DNA of 64,000 nt from Podocnemis expansa (taxonomy: Eukaryota; Chordata; Testudines; Podocnemididae): the NCBI GenBank assembly GCA_007922195.1, contig ML682024.1, forward strand, positions 8,669,892 through 8,733,891, read 5' to 3'. The position numbers and the translations under genes were made by a program. Shown piece by piece: positions 1 to 12,900 of this stretch; position 1 is the stretch's first letter, and the number at the start of each line of letters is the position of its first letter. The notes beneath the pieces are model-generated. The model was not told where the DNA came from and searched no databases. It saw only the letters and a program-made list of their open reading frames with translations.

Positions 1-103
1 TGGTTTGTAACCCTTCCAACATCAGTCAAAATTAATCACTTGGGCAAAATAGATTTGTCTGCCAGATACTTAGGCAGAGTAGGTATGTTGTGTTTATGTA
101 GAC

Positions 104-313
104 CAGGGGTCTCAAACACACAGCCCACGGGCCTCATGCAGCCCCTAAAACTATTTCCTGTGGCCCAGGATGACTTGATCATTACTGATATTTGTAATAT
201 TGTTGTATGAAAAGGTTTCAGTGGTGTGGCCCTCAGGCTAAAGTACTGGTCCTCATGTGGCCCTCTACCAGTCCTCATGTGGCTGTCATGGTGATTTGAG
301 TTTGAGACCCCTG
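104..313. mobile_element. hAT-like MITE
   Basis: Ends CAGGGGTCTCAAAC and GTTTGAGACCCCTG are inverted. The flanks ATGTAGAC and AGATAGAC agree at 6 of 8 bases, as expected of an aged 8-bp duplication. It is the same family as 20291-20477. Confidence 0.75.
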
Positions 314-321
314 AGATAGAC

Positions 322-1086
322 CTAGCCTGAACCTGAAGTCTTTCCCCGTCACCAGCTGGCTCATCACTAGCCATCAGGGGATTGCTCATTCAGACCTTGC
401 TAGCAAATCATTATTTAAATTATTAGAATGGCCAATGTCACTGAAATGAATGCACCGACATGGTTATAAAAACACAGCCTTGTGAGGAACCTAGGCTTTG
501 TTCATTCTTCTGAAACCAATTATGATTTTTCATGTACAAATATTTGACTGTATACTGTGTATGCTTTTAGAGTGTGTACTAATGTTTGAATTACACTTCA
601 AATTTCTAACCAAAGACTGAATTCATAACACTGCATGTAACTAGTTGATAACTGGAGATACTGGGAAAATTCAGGTGGTCAAGATGGTGTAGAGAAATCC
701 TGCCTACCGCATCTCTTGCTGGTGCTGAGACTTTTACACAGTGTTCCAGTGGAGGCCATTCCTTGCTCCTTTGACCCATCAGGGCTGTGCTGGGGCAAAG
801 GGAAGAGTCTCCACCACAGGCCTCCCATCAAAAGAATGTGCCACCCTGCAAGATAATCTCCCTTAGATCTAGACTTCCAGGAGCTCATATGGAGTCCCCA
901 TTATACAGCAACTACTCTGTGTTCAGTGGTGTCTATGTCAATGCAGGGGCTTTGAGGGCTGCACCTGCAGCCCTGGGCTGAATGGGGGGCCCTGCTTCCC
1001 TGCAAAAATCTGGCCTTGCTCAGGCTGTCACAGAGCTGGATGGGCCTTTGCAGACAGCCATCACAGTGTTCCTCTCTATGTTGCAG
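322..1086. other. Stretch with no recognised feature left of the gene Z exon
   Basis: I see no Ig exon, no repeat family I can name and no long conserved frame. It is presumably the last intron of gene Z. Confidence 0.4.
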
Positions 1087-1277
1087 GGCCAGTCATGTCC
1101 TACACTGTCTGGGTCATTCGCTGTTCCTTGGTTGTCCTTCTCCTGGTGTCTGCGCCTGTCATCACCTTTATGCTGGAGAAATGGGGCCTGCCCAGCCGGC
1201 AGGGCTGGAGGAGACTTGTGAGGGGGACAACAACAGCATGGGGAAAAGAGGGGCTTAGAGTGGGAGAACCCCATTGA
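1087..1277 (+). CDS. Gene Z, last exon: charged transmembrane segment of an activating Ig-like receptor (partial gene)
   Basis: The exon follows a good acceptor (pyrimidine-rich tract, then TTGCAG ending at 1086). It is read in phase 1, like the other membrane exons of this family, and stays open to TGA at 1275-1277. The peptide starts PVMSYTVWVIRCSLVVLLLV, continues to a second hydrophobic part and then EKW and a basic tail. A YTVxxxxR entry with one arginine near the start of the membrane helix is the hallmark of LILRA, PIR-A, activating KIR and CHIR-A receptors, where the arginine pairs with an acidic residue of an FcR-gamma-type adaptor. No Ig exon of this gene lies in 1-1086, so its ectodomain must be left of the window. 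No ITIM is present. The family assignment is an inference from the motif. A cryptic donor (GTGAGG near 1217) could end the exon earlier. Confidence 0.6.
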
Positions 1278-1329
1278 TCAGCTGTGAGGGCTGGGGGCAG
1301 TAGAGTTGCTGGGGGAGATACCAGTGCCC

Positions 1330-1542
1330 TGCTCTAAGCAGGTCTTGGGGAGACACGACTGGTCAATGTTGAACTATTGGCCCAGGAAGGGCTAGTGTTG
1401 TGTGAATTGAGAGATATGTCCTCCAGGTGATCTACCATGCTCTCAGCTACACCCTTGTTAATCACTCCTGTCTGTGTTATTAAAGTTCTATTCCTCACTC
1501 ATTCAATAGTGTGGTCTTTAATGGACACTCAAAATCATTACA
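1330..1542 (+). mobile_element. Solo LTR related to the 51.8-56.9 kb gypsy element
   Basis: In plus orientation this aligns with the minus strand of the LTR at 56711-56914. Shared stretches include AGTGTTGTGT, ATTAAAGTTCTATTCC, TCACTCATTCA and GTGGTCTTTAATG, and both end ATTACA. The left end is approximate and no target duplication is evident, so it is an older insertion. Confidence 0.6.
1479..1484 (+). terminator. ATTAAA polyadenylation signal 0.2 kb after the gene Z stop
   Basis: ATTAAA lies in the solo LTR, at the place of the LTR's own polyadenylation signal, and is followed by T/G-rich sequence. It could end the gene Z transcript. Confidence 0.4.
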
Positions 1543-3310
1543 CTGGCACTGCTCAGACGCCAGTTCCTAGGCTGCAGCAACAGACCAGCTAGAGAATATG
1601 AGGCATTGAGAGTAGCAGTCAAAGACACACTGGCTGGGCCAGAAATAACACAGTGTGAGCAGGATGTTCAATCCCACATCACAGACTGTGACACCCCCCC
1701 ACCCCCTGCTGGGCTGCTCACCGGGGTAGGGCCAGGGAGAGCTCTACTGGGTATGGGGAGATGTGTCTGCACAGGAGATTCTGCAGAAGCTCTAGGCGCT
1801 GTCAGCTCCTCTTGTGGGTCCCTCCCTGCACGGCTGCACAGATGAGCTGGACTGTGTGTGCAGAGTCACAGAGCAGGGGCTGCTGCTCATAGCATCCCAC
1901 CAACAACCCACTCCCTGCCTTCATCTGAGCATCTGATCACTCTAGTCCTGCAGCATCTGGCATCTTCAGTGTTCCCTGCAGGGTGGGGAAATAGGTCTAA
2001 GTCTGCCCTGGCGGCCCTTGGTTTTGGCTGCAGGGAGGAAGGCAGGATTTGGTTCAGGGCCCAGGAGCAGCAAGGGAGGTGACATGCTGTGAGATCAACA
2101 CCTCTGCAGCCTGTCTCCCAGCCTGCATCTCACACACTTAGCCTCTGTTTTTGGACCCACCCAACCAGGGATTTCCCTAACACCCCCTAACCTCCCTACA
2201 CCCCTGAATTTTCTAGCACCTCCCCAGTTGTCAGCTAATAACAGTGTTATACCAATTTAATGAGCATACAACACCCCCCACACCTCCCCCTATACCCCTG
2301 CCTAATTTCAAGTCATGGGGAGAATACTGCACCCCAGCCAGTCCCTCCCCACCCAGGGACACCAAGCCCCTGTGTGTTGGCTTTGGGTCAGCAGAGACCA
2401 TTAGCTTGGCCAGTCTGACCTCCTGGGCAGTGAAGAGATTCTGCCAGCTCCCTGCACTGAGCCCTACAGCTCATGTGGGACTAGAGTGCCAGGGTGCCCT
2501 CCAACCTGGCTCTGAGGCTGTCAGCAATGCAGAATCTCCCCCTCCCTGGCTGGCCTGTTTGGGTGTTAATCACCTGCCTGGCTAGAAACTGGGGCCTCAT
2601 TTCTCACTGAGACTTGCCTGGTGTTAAGCTGGCACTAGGCTTCCCAAGGCTGAGGCTGGCCCTAGCATTAGAGGAGGAAGTGACATGGTGGGGAGGGTTT
2701 GTGGTGGCTTTGGGTGAACAGCCCCACATCATGGAGCCCTGGCCCCTGGGCAATAGGCTGAGCTCTGATGTAGCACTGTCAGACCTTGACCATCGCCCGA
2801 GGAGCTGTAAGGGGGGCTGGGGGGACTGACTGCCCCAAGCACCCCAGGAGGGAGTGGCAGAGGGTGTGGATCTCAGTTCATCTAAAGTTTGATGACTGGA
2901 TCGTGCTACTTCCGTGGAGTCAGCAGCATGCAGCCTCAAGGTGATGGCTGAGAGTTTGTCAAGTGACACATGGCCACAGCCACTGTCCTGGTGAGTGATC
3001 TCCCAGCAGCTGTGTAGGGCATGGCTCACACACAAAGGCCTGGGGGCTCCTTGGCCCCACTATGGAAGGAGCAGGAGTTGCCTTTTCTCAACTGTTCTGG
3101 GTCCTTTAGCACCTGGGGCCAGATTGAGGATCCGGTGATGCAGACAGGCACTGAATGTGATTGAGCGTGCCCAAGGGAGTGAAGTGCTTAATTCTCATTG
3201 GTTTCCAACGGGAGTCAGGCGCCCAGCCTGCCTATGAGTTCTAGTGAATCCTACTAGGCACCTCGTTGCTAGGTGCCTAAATACCTTGCCACACTGGAGT
3301 CTGGTATAAA
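1543..3310. other. Intergenic stretch; right part paralogous to 57.8-58.2 kb
   Basis: There is no gene evidence. From about 2830, short blocks (such as those around 2990-3030 and 3240-3290) match 57840-58190 and, inverted, 45500-45900, so this is the 5' flank of the duplicated receptor unit. C-rich runs occur at 2160-2310. Confidence 0.5.
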
Positions 3311-3515
3311 GAGAGGCAGCATGACCTAGTGAGCAGAGTGGCCCAGTAGGCAGAGCACTGGCCAGGGAATTAAGAGTCTTGGCTCCTGTTCCCAGGTGTG
3401 CCTTTGCACTGTTGGGTGACCACGGATTCTTCATGTTCCCACCATCTTGTTCCTCAGTTTCTTCATCTGCTTCTCCACTGCCTAGAGCGCTTGGAGGTCT
3501 CTGGATGAGCTAGGC
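3311..3515 (+). repeat. MIR-like SINE
   Basis: A tRNA-like head (AGCAGAGTGGCCCAGTAGGC, AGAGCACTGG) is followed by the core and CCTCAGTTTCTTCATCTG, the signature of MIR-type SINEs. Paralogous copies lie at 58226-58372 and 45345-45480. Confidence 0.6.
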
Positions 3516-3580
3516 TTGGCTGAGTCCTCTGTTACTCAATCAGGGGAGGGCTTTTACTGACATATTTGATGTGCGTTTGA

Positions 3581-3650
3581 TTCTCAGGCTTCCAGCCCTA
3601 AATAGAGACACTGTGGCCGAGGCGGGTGTGCAAGAGACAGGAAATGGGAG
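3581..3650 (+). promoter_or_regulatory. Gene A conserved upstream block (possible core promoter)
   Basis: It lies about 0.3 kb before the gene A ATG and contains a TATA-like CCTAAATAGAGA and an ETS-like ACAGGAAATGGG. The same block sits upstream of B and C. PU.1/ETS sites are usual in myeloid receptor promoters; the promoter role here is inferred from conservation and place. Confidence 0.4.
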
Positions 3651-3924
3651 GCTGTGATGAAAAGATGTGAGGATAGGAGAGAGCAGAGAGTGAACCTGGT
3701 CTCCCAGCTGTCTCAGCCATAGAGCCCTGTTGGGGGCTCAGAGCTGGAAGAGGGTCTTTCACTGACGGGCTGATGGAGATGCTGAGCAGGGAGAAGATCC
3801 TTCCATCCTGAACCCTGAAGGGTGAGAGGGGCGGGTTGGCAAAGGGAGTGACTGTCCCTCTCTGACCCCATTTGGAGCCAGAACTGCTGGTCATTTAAAC
3901 TCTTTCAGTTCCCCCAACTGCCTG

Positions 3925-3955
3925 ATGATCCTGTCTCTGTGCCTCTTGCTGCACG
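3925..3955 (+). CDS. Gene A exon 1: start of signal peptide
   Basis: ATG at 3925 opens MILSLCLLLH and ends in phase 1 before GTGAGT. Genes B and C have the same 31-base exon at the same relative place (MILPLCLLLS and MILSLCFLLS), which fixes this start. Confidence 0.75.
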
Positions 3956-6900
3956 GTGAGTATCCTGGAACCCTGGGTTAATTCGTGCAGTTGGGGAACC
4001 AAGAGCAGCCCCTAGCTCAGGCAGTTGGCAAGGACTATTTAGTGGTAGAGGGTTGTGCTGTTGGGATGGTCGAGGGAGTGGTACTGTCCCAAACCAGCAC
4101 AAGGCCAGCACTTGGTGCTGGGATGGACCAGAGAAAGCAGTCAGCCCAGGTCAGACTTATAGTCACAGCCTCAGAGACGAAGGCCAGGATTAGCCCACCC
4201 AGGCTGACACCCTGATTGCCCACACCAGAGACTGTCCCCCAGCTCCTTCCACTGAGCCCAGTAACTAGTGTTTGACTAACACATCTCCTGGACTAGTCCC
4301 CCCCTCCTCTTGGGAACCTGAGCTGGTGGCAGATCCCTGCATGGTAAGAGGTGCTGCTGGGTGGTTAGCAAAGCCCTGTGCAGAGATACTCGGTGATGAT
4401 CTCCCCAGGGGCAGGAACCCTCTGGGCTGGCCTAGAAGGAGCCTTGGGGCCAGGGCTCTACACAGTGTCTGGTAATACCCCAGGAAGCAGATGGGGGTGA
4501 CTGCTGGGACCAGCTGGGCTGGAACCAAGTCCCTGCTCCTTTGAGAGAAGGGCTCTGAGCTCCCATCTCTGCATGTGAATCCCACTCAGTGCCCAGGGGT
4601 GGGGAGGGCAATGGGCTGTTATAGACCCAGACCCTGCATGTCATGCCAGTGGATGCTGTCTTTTGGGTGTGAGACCATGGGAGGAGAAGAGACTCCATCA
4701 GACTGTCAGGGTGTCTCACAGCTGGGAAAATACTAGTCTGGCTCTGAACTTGTCGACTTTCTGTTCACAGTGCTGAGTCCCAGCCACCAGGAGATCTGCT
4801 CAGCTCCTGGTAAGTCCATTTGTCTGTTTGTTGCTATTTACCTCTTCTTTTCCAGATGTTCATCCCCTCCATCCTCCCATTTGGGCTGTGCCCTGATCAG
4901 TGTACTGTGGGCAGTGATGACTCAAGAAGGTGAACAGAGTTGTGTGGGACTTGAGTAGGGGGCACAGGTCTCCCGCTAACCCCTCCCTGTCTCTCTGTTT
5001 CTCAGCTCTGCCCTGAACCGTGACCCATGTGACACATGTGTGAGAAAGTCATGACTCTGCTCTTTACCAGCCCTACAGTACTGGTCCTGGGAAGCAGAGA
5101 AGGCCACTGCTCTGACCGCAAGAGATCTTTCTTCCCACAGCACCAGCCCCTTGTGCCTGCAGGGCTGTTCCCTGGAGCTCACCCTCTTGAATGCAGCCTG
5201 CACCTCAGCCTTAATTGTTAGCAGCAATGCAAGAGGCAGCCTCAGCTAGACAGGGGATGATTGAGGGAGAACAGCCAGAAGGCACGTTATATCAGCCAGG
5301 CTGAGCTCCTGTTGGAGCTGGATCAGGGAGCCACACCCAGAGACCCTGTGTCCTGTCCAGCAGGGCCTGGGATGTGGCTTTTTGGTCACAGCCATGTTTC
5401 TTTGATGGTTTCAGGGGATACTGCAACCAAGGCAGTGGCTGGGGGCTCTGCCAAAGTGTGACAATGACAGACAGATACTGATGTACCCAGCAGCAGCAGC
5501 AGCAATTTTCCTGCCAGTTTGGAGCTGGGTCCCACCACCCTAGTAATTCCCAGGAAAAGGGGATCCACTCCCTAATTCTGCTCTAGAACCTTCCCTTAGC
5601 ATGGGCCTGGAATTTCACCCCAGATCTTCTGTGCCAGTCGGGGGAGCAGAAGGACAGGGGGATGTTATAGCAGGCTCCAGTGAAGTTAGGGGATGGACAC
5701 AGCTCCTCGGCTGTCAGCTGGTGAGCTCAATGGGGCTGCGACTGGCCTTTGCTACATGGACTTTGGGGGCAGCCTGAGGTGTTGACTAGAGCATAGACAG
5801 TCCCAAAAGCCAGGGGTCAGCTTCATTGAAGGGTCAGCTGTCTCCCAGATGTACAGCCCCAGCTGGGTCAAAGGGATGCCCACTCTGGGGCCTTTTGTTC
5901 AAGGATATGCCCAGTGCCAGACAAAGGGAGCCCGGCCTAACCAAACCTCTTGGCTCTTCCACAACCCAAATGATCCTGGGTAATGAAACTCCTGGGCACT
6001 GGAGAGAACTCATCCCTTATCCCCCTAGCTGGCTGAAATCAGAGTCCCCATCCAATATGTGGCAGAGATTCACCTGCAGCACTGGGTGTCGCCGATGACC
6101 ACATTCACACATGGGCAGATTTTGGAGCTTCCCTTGGGGAAGGCAAATCCATGGCTGATCCAGGCTTCACCCCTAGCCCCACCCCATGCACCATTCCCAC
6201 CACACCTCCAGCCATGCTCCCTCACCCTCAGCACCTCCTTCATCCCCACCACCCAGTATTTATTGCATAAGTGTATGTAATTCTTTCTTCCAACCACCTT
6301 CCCCCTGTCCTTGACGCCTTACCCTCCTTTCTAGGGAATAGATGAGAATAGCTTGATTTACATCCTCTTTGTTTGCACTTCTCCACTGCCTATGGGAAGG
6401 AAGACAGCTCTGTTTGTCTGTCCACATGTGGAACTATGTGAAATATATGGGGCCAAGGATGGGAGGAGGAACATGTACCCACCCAATCACAGACAAGCTA
6501 CTACTCAGTTTCTATTGAGACTGTAAATCATAATTAATTCTGGACAAAAATAAATGCTGTAAATCAGATTAATTCCCTGCACCTTTTGAAGCTCTTTTTG
6601 TATTGTATAATTATGCAGAGTGGTGTAGTAGTAGTACAAAAAGGGCTTAATGTCCCTCAGGAAGATGACATATTATACTCTGTTAGGCAAAATGGTTTAA
6701 ATTAACAGCACCCATTATTAAAGTGTAAGCGTACTCTTAAACATCTCATTAGGGTTAAAATATAGTCTATTCTATATTACACCACATGTATCCACAAGCT
6801 TACACCAACCAGTTTATGCCAATTCAAAATAATTATCTGGATTGCTTCCTTCTTATATAAACATTTAGGTGCATATACACAGTGACATAGCTGTCTACTT

Positions 6901-9900
6901 GATGATGGGATGAGGCATCACATCAAAGGACCAGCAACTCCTCAGAATGCAAAAAAAGCAGGTCCTAGAAAAGTGCAACCCTTGATTTGGTTAAAAAAAA
7001 ACATTCACAGTATTTATAACTGTTCTGATTTGCTGTTATAGTGTGACCTGTTCCCATGACTTACACTTCCCTACATTTATTTCCTCCCATTCTGTAAGTT
7101 CCCCCCATCTTCAAAGCATCTTATGAAGTGAAATTTTCTCCCACGAAAGCTCATGCAATAAATATTTTTTTTAATCTTTAAGTGCCACAGGACTCCTTGT
7201 TTGTTTCACAGTATTTGTAACAGCCTACGTAGACCTAGCTGGTAACCTGAAACTTCCAAAGCTGGGCTAGACTATCTGTAAGGATAATTTTTTTAAAGAT
7301 CTAAAGAGCTGTGTGAGGCTCAAACTCTTGCTATTGCCTCTGTAGCAAGCTTCAGGCAAAGAGGGAGGAAGAAAAGATGCTTTTTCAGGCTATGCTTAAT
7401 ACATTTCCCAGAGGAAGGGAGACAGTGGAAGATTGGGGATGGGGGGCTATGGGAAAGATTTTGAGGGGAGGCATAGTCTTCCTTTGCCTACAGTAAAATC
7501 TGCCTATGAATTCACAGCTATGACCTATTCCCCTTCCCAGGCACCCTTCCTGCCCCTGTCATCTACCTGAACCGGACGTCTGCTCAGCCAGGGGAATCTG
7601 TGAGACTCCAGTGCTCTGTGTTCTCCCGGGTTCCAGCTACCCGTGTTGTCTTCTGTAAAGATGGGGAGAATGTTTCATCCCAGACAGGGTCAGCGGAGAA
7701 CCTCTCTTACAACTATTATCATGTGGTGTCCAGGAGCAGTGCTGGGAAATACTCCTGTGGGTATGAGACCAAGAACAGCAACAACCAAGTGATTAGATCC
7801 CAGATCAGTCCTGCCAGGCGCCTCAGTGTTAGTGGTAAGGGTGTGTGTGGGTGTGTGTGTGTGTTTGGTTACGAGGCTGAATGGCAGAGTGACAACAGAG
7901 GTGTTCAATAGGATATGTTGAGGTTGGAAGGAAGCATTAGATCACCGATCCTGAGATCCCATTTGATGTGGGCCAGGGAGCCTTGCCCAGTGACCCTGCA
8001 CACACCCCAGCAGGAGCTGGTGGAGCTGAGATACAGCTTTTCATGGCTGTATTTTTTGCTGGCTGCTTGGGCAGTGGCTGGGGGCACTGCTGGGGCTGGG
8101 AAGGAGGTTGGAAGATATTGACCTGCCCAATGACAGCAGCAGTTCCTCTGTGAGTCCACAGCTATATCCCATCACCCTGGTGATTCCCAGCAAAGGGAAT
8201 CCAGTTTCTCCCATGGCTCCAGGGACTTCCATTAGCCTAGGTGTTGAACTGTTCAATGTTTCCAGTGCCACTGGGGGTGGGGTGGAAGGCCACAAGGACA
8301 CAGAGGATGTTACAGCAGGCACTGGAGGGGTTAGTGCTGAACACAGGTCCCTGACTCTTAGGGTATGCCCACAAGAGAGTTTTATTTTGAAACAGCAGCT
8401 GTTGGAACTGATCAGCACCCTAGCCAGGGTGCTAGGTGAGGTGGATGGGGGTGCAGGATGGTGGCGGGTCCCAGCCGCTCCACCAGCTTTCCCAGCTGCG
8501 GGCTTCAGCCCGCAGCCAGGGAGACCCCCAGCTTCCCCAGGACCACTTGCCCCGCTGGAGCCCCCGGGCTGCTGCAGCCCTGGCAGGGTGGCAGAGCGGG
8601 ACCTGCTGGCCCTGCTGGAGTCCCGGGGCTGCTGCAGCCCCTGCGGAGTGGCGGGAGAGAGACCCACTCCCGCCACCCTGCCAGGGCTAGAGCAGCCCCA
8701 GGGCTCCAGGGGGACCCGCGGGGGGGGGGCAGTCCCCTCTGACTGCCTGCTTGCCCTGCTGTGGTGGCAGCGGGGCAAGCGGGCGGGGGACCGGCAGGGC
8801 TCGGGGCAGCCCCGGCTCTGCCCCACCGCTGGGGCTCAGGGTTGCTGTGGGGGGGCAGGAGCCGTGGCTCCCCAGGCAGCATGGCAGAGACAGGGGCTGT
8901 GGCTCCTGCCTACCCCCGCAGCTTCCCCGACCCCTGGCATCGGGGCAGACCTGGGGCCACCCTGAGCCCTGCTGCTCCCCCGCGTGCTTGCCCCGCTGCC
9001 ACCGTGGGCGGGGGCAAGCAGGTAGTCAGAGGGGACCGCAGCTCCCCCACTGCTTTTCTGGCTCTGGCTGCAAGCTGAGAACCAGAGGGGACTGCAGCTC
9101 CCCAATTTATCTTCTGACCCACCAACAGCACCAGCAGCCACTGAAACCCCACCTGTCAGCTCATATCTATTCCTCTTCCCAGGTGCTTCCCCTGCTCCAA
9201 CCTTCTACCTGAATCAAACATTTGCTCAGCCAGGGGATTTGGTGTTGCTCCAGTGCACCGTGCTTGCCCAGATCCCAGTCACTCGCATCATCTTCTATAA
9301 GGACAGTGAGGAGATTTCATCCCAGACTGGCTCAGAGGTGAAGGTCACCTATGAATATGACCACTTGGTGTCCAGTGACAGCTCTGGGAATTACTCCTGT
9401 GGATATGAGACCAAGGACAGTGATGATCAGGTGACTGCATCCCAGCTCAGCCCTGCCCAGCACCTCAGTGTTACTGGTAAAGGTGTGTAGGTGGGTGGGT
9501 TGATGGGTGTGTGGTGTGTGACTGAGTGACATATTGCATCTTAGCCCTGACAATCCATAAGCAGAAGTTCATCCATTTTCAAATTCTGAAAAAAAAAAAT
9601 AATTGTTTAACAAACCATCTTCTTTCAAAATTTTTCACAGGTCCCTCTCCTCCTCCATTCTTCACCCATCTCAGCTCAGACAGTTGGGGGACACAGCCAT
9701 CATAGAAATGTCAGGGTGGAAGGGATGTCTGCACTGAGGCAGGACCAAGTGAGCCTACACCATCCATGAGAGGGTTTGTCCAATCAGTCCTTAAAAACCT
9801 CTGACATTGAGGATGCCACAACCTCCCTCAGAAGCTATTTCAGAGTGTTATGTCCTTAGAAAGTTTTCCCTAATATTTAAGATAGATTTCCCTTGCTATG

Positions 9901-12900
9901 CAAATTAATTAGCCTTGTCCTACCTTTAGTAGTCATGAAGAACAATTGATCCCTTTCCTCTGTGGGTCTGAAGTGGGGATGTGGTCTTTGTCTCGTATTT
10001 ATTGCTGAGGTTTTGATTCTACCATTGGTGGTATCAAGGGGTTCCCCCTGATCCTGAGGTAAATGTTTGAAAGAATTTCTTTTTTTTAAGGGATTCTGTT
10101 TAGGGAAAGGTGAGTCCTGGGTTGGCTGGGTGCCATCGGAGTGTGTCCCCTTTGACAATGAACGTAGAGATAACACACAAGAGTATGACATGTTCACCAT
10201 GCAGGTCTCCCTCTCCCCACAACTCTCCCAGGCTTTAACCAGCATTGCTGAGCTGGGTAAAACTTTCTAGGGCAGAAAAATGGCTCTTTCAAAGGGGGAT
10301 CCCAAACCCTTCTGATGGACTAAAGTTTCGTCTGGAGTTCACTGACTGTGCCTGCTAAACTGGCACTTAGGGAATTACTCCCTCCCCCTTCACTGACTGT
10401 GTTCTTTGTTGCTCTGGTTGGAGGCACCAGAACTGTCATCATGCCTGGGCTCACAAGTTCTTTCTCTCCCTATAATTTAGCTATTTATATTTTGCCCCAA
10501 ACCTGGAACACAGGTGTCACAAAAAGAGACATCCCCCTCTTTCGAAAATCTCAGCCACACACTTGTCCCTGGTTCCTAAGAAGCAACTGAGCCCCAGGAA
10601 CTGACTTTAGCAGAGTTGAATCCTGGCTGTTTGCTTCAGCTCCCATCAAAGTGGCTGCATCAGCAAACCCACTCCTAAACTGTACGTGTGCAGTCTGTGA
10701 GCACCACTGGCCCAGCAAAGAAAAGATGGCATCAGCTTATGTGTAACAGTGACACTTACAGCCATGTTAGTCTAGTTCAGCAAAACAAACAAGGAGTCCT
10801 GTGGCACTTTTAAAGACTAAGGCTACGTCCATACTTAGGTAGTTAAACTGATTTAAGTTAAATCAATTTAATGTGTCCCCACTAGAAACCCAAACAGAAC
10901 TAGCATGTCCATGGACAAGACTTGCTAGTTTGATTTAGGAGAGGGGCACCATGGGAGGTGTGGCAACATGGTTCCCTAGAAGGGCCATGCCCCCACCCAA
11001 TATATATAAAAAGGACAGCACCCTGGGAAGGAGAAGGGCAAAAGTGTTAAATTGAAATAACGGTTAAATTGAAATAACACATCCACACTGTGTTATTTCA
11101 AAATAACAGTTTCGATTTAACTGTCATTTTGATATAATACCAGATTTTATTATATCAAAATGACTTTCCTTATTGCGAGATAAGGAAGCTCCTTATCTCA
11201 ATATACAGAAACATAGTGTGGACCTTCAGTCTTTTAAATAAAAAAAAATCTGCATTATTTCAATTTAAAGTCTGTGTGTAGACATAATGTAACACAGTGG
11301 TTTCCAACCTGTGGTCCAGGGACCCCCCCAGGGGTCCGCAGACATGTTGCAGGGGGTCCGTGGAGCCTCTCCCGATCAGGGCTTGATTCCAGTTGCAGCC
11401 TTGATGCTCCCCTCCAGGGCTGCCTTTCCCCTCCCATGATAAGATCCCAGCAGGGGGTGGGGATGTGGCAGCTCCCCGGCAAGAGCAAGGGCAGGGGGCT
11501 GTAGCTGCCGGGGCTTGGCTCCCCCACAGTGCAGGCAATGGTGGTAGCAGCACTGCTTGCCGGCTGTCCCAGTGGTGCTGCCAGAGTGGTGTGGGCCAGA
11601 TTACATAATCAGCTAGGGGAGCTGCAAAGACTTTTTTTTGTTAAAAAGGGGTCCCAGCCTGAAAAAAGTTGGGGACCACTGCTCTAACAGATTTGTTAGT
11701 CTTTAATAGTCCCACTGACTGATTCCAGTCAGAACCTTTCTAATGTTACCTGTGCTTGAAGAGCTAAGGGAACATGGCATTTCTGTCCCGTGAGAAATTC
11801 TGAGTTTTGACTTTTTTATTTTCATCCTGAATCAGGACAAAAAGTCAAAATTTTAGGTGTTTCTTGGAACAGAAATTCAGGACCATTTCAGTTCAGAAAT
11901 TCTGAAGTGCCATGTCAAAAGGTTGTTATTTGGAGGAAACAGCATTTTCTGGGGAAAAGTGTTCCACTTGGTATTTTTCAACAATGTCTGCATACCTCTC
12001 TGCATGCTGTACAGATCTCTGGCCCTGATTCAGGAAAGCTCTTGTCATGTGCTCCAGTCCAGCACTGTTCAAGATAGCACCTATGTATGTACTCACATAT
12101 GCTTAACTTTAAGCACTTGCTTAAGTCCCATGGATAGAACTAAAATGGTTTATTAATGTTAGGTTTGTACTCATCTTGAGCACTGTCCCGAACTGTGATG
12201 CTTTCATGGAGGAGGTCCGTTCACACTTATTGCTGCAGAGGAATACAGCTTTATTACCACAAAAAAAACCTGTGAACAAAACTGTTTTATTCAAAACTTG
12301 TTAGGCAAAATATCAGGATTTTGATTAAAATATATTGATGAAACTCAACCAAAAGTTTTTGTTTGGCCTCATTTCTACTAGACATTTTCCTTTATTTTGG
12401 GTTTTCAGAAGTAAAATGAGGCCAAATGTTGGTTAGAAGCACAGATAGTTTACTTTGTTTAGTTTCAAAGGAACATTGTCCTCCTGTTTTTGGCTTTTGA
12501 AAACAAAACTGTAACAAAACTGTCAATTCAAAGTAAAACAAAACATTGTTCATTTCAAAATGATTTGAGTGGCAGGACCATGAAAGGTCTTTGCATGCCA
12601 GCTCTTTGGGGAAAACATCTGTTTAAATTTGATTTAAAAAAGTTTGGTCAAAAACATTGTGGAAGAACTTCTAACAGCTACAGTTAAAAAGGGCAGCCAA
12701 TATTCTCATCCTCCAATAACTGTTCATGTATCTGTTCATGAAGGTATTAGGGGGTCACTTACCCCAAAATTCAGTCAGCTCCATCTATAGGGACTTGACA
12801 CTGCTTGCCAGGAGAGGACTTTCACGTCAAGGTTCTTTCCTAGGTCTGGATCAAAAGTTCGTGCTGGGAATTACAGTCCCTGTCATCCTGGTTCTGGTTG

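Noticed and set aside
2604..3035. Minus-strand frame of 143 codons
   Set aside because: It lies in the duplicated 5' flank and does not stay open in the copies at 45.5-45.9 and 57.8-58.2 kb.
8041..9212. Overlapping long frames on both strands (up to 285 codons)
   Set aside because: They lie in GC-rich intron repeats, have no splice logic or known domain, and overlap each other.
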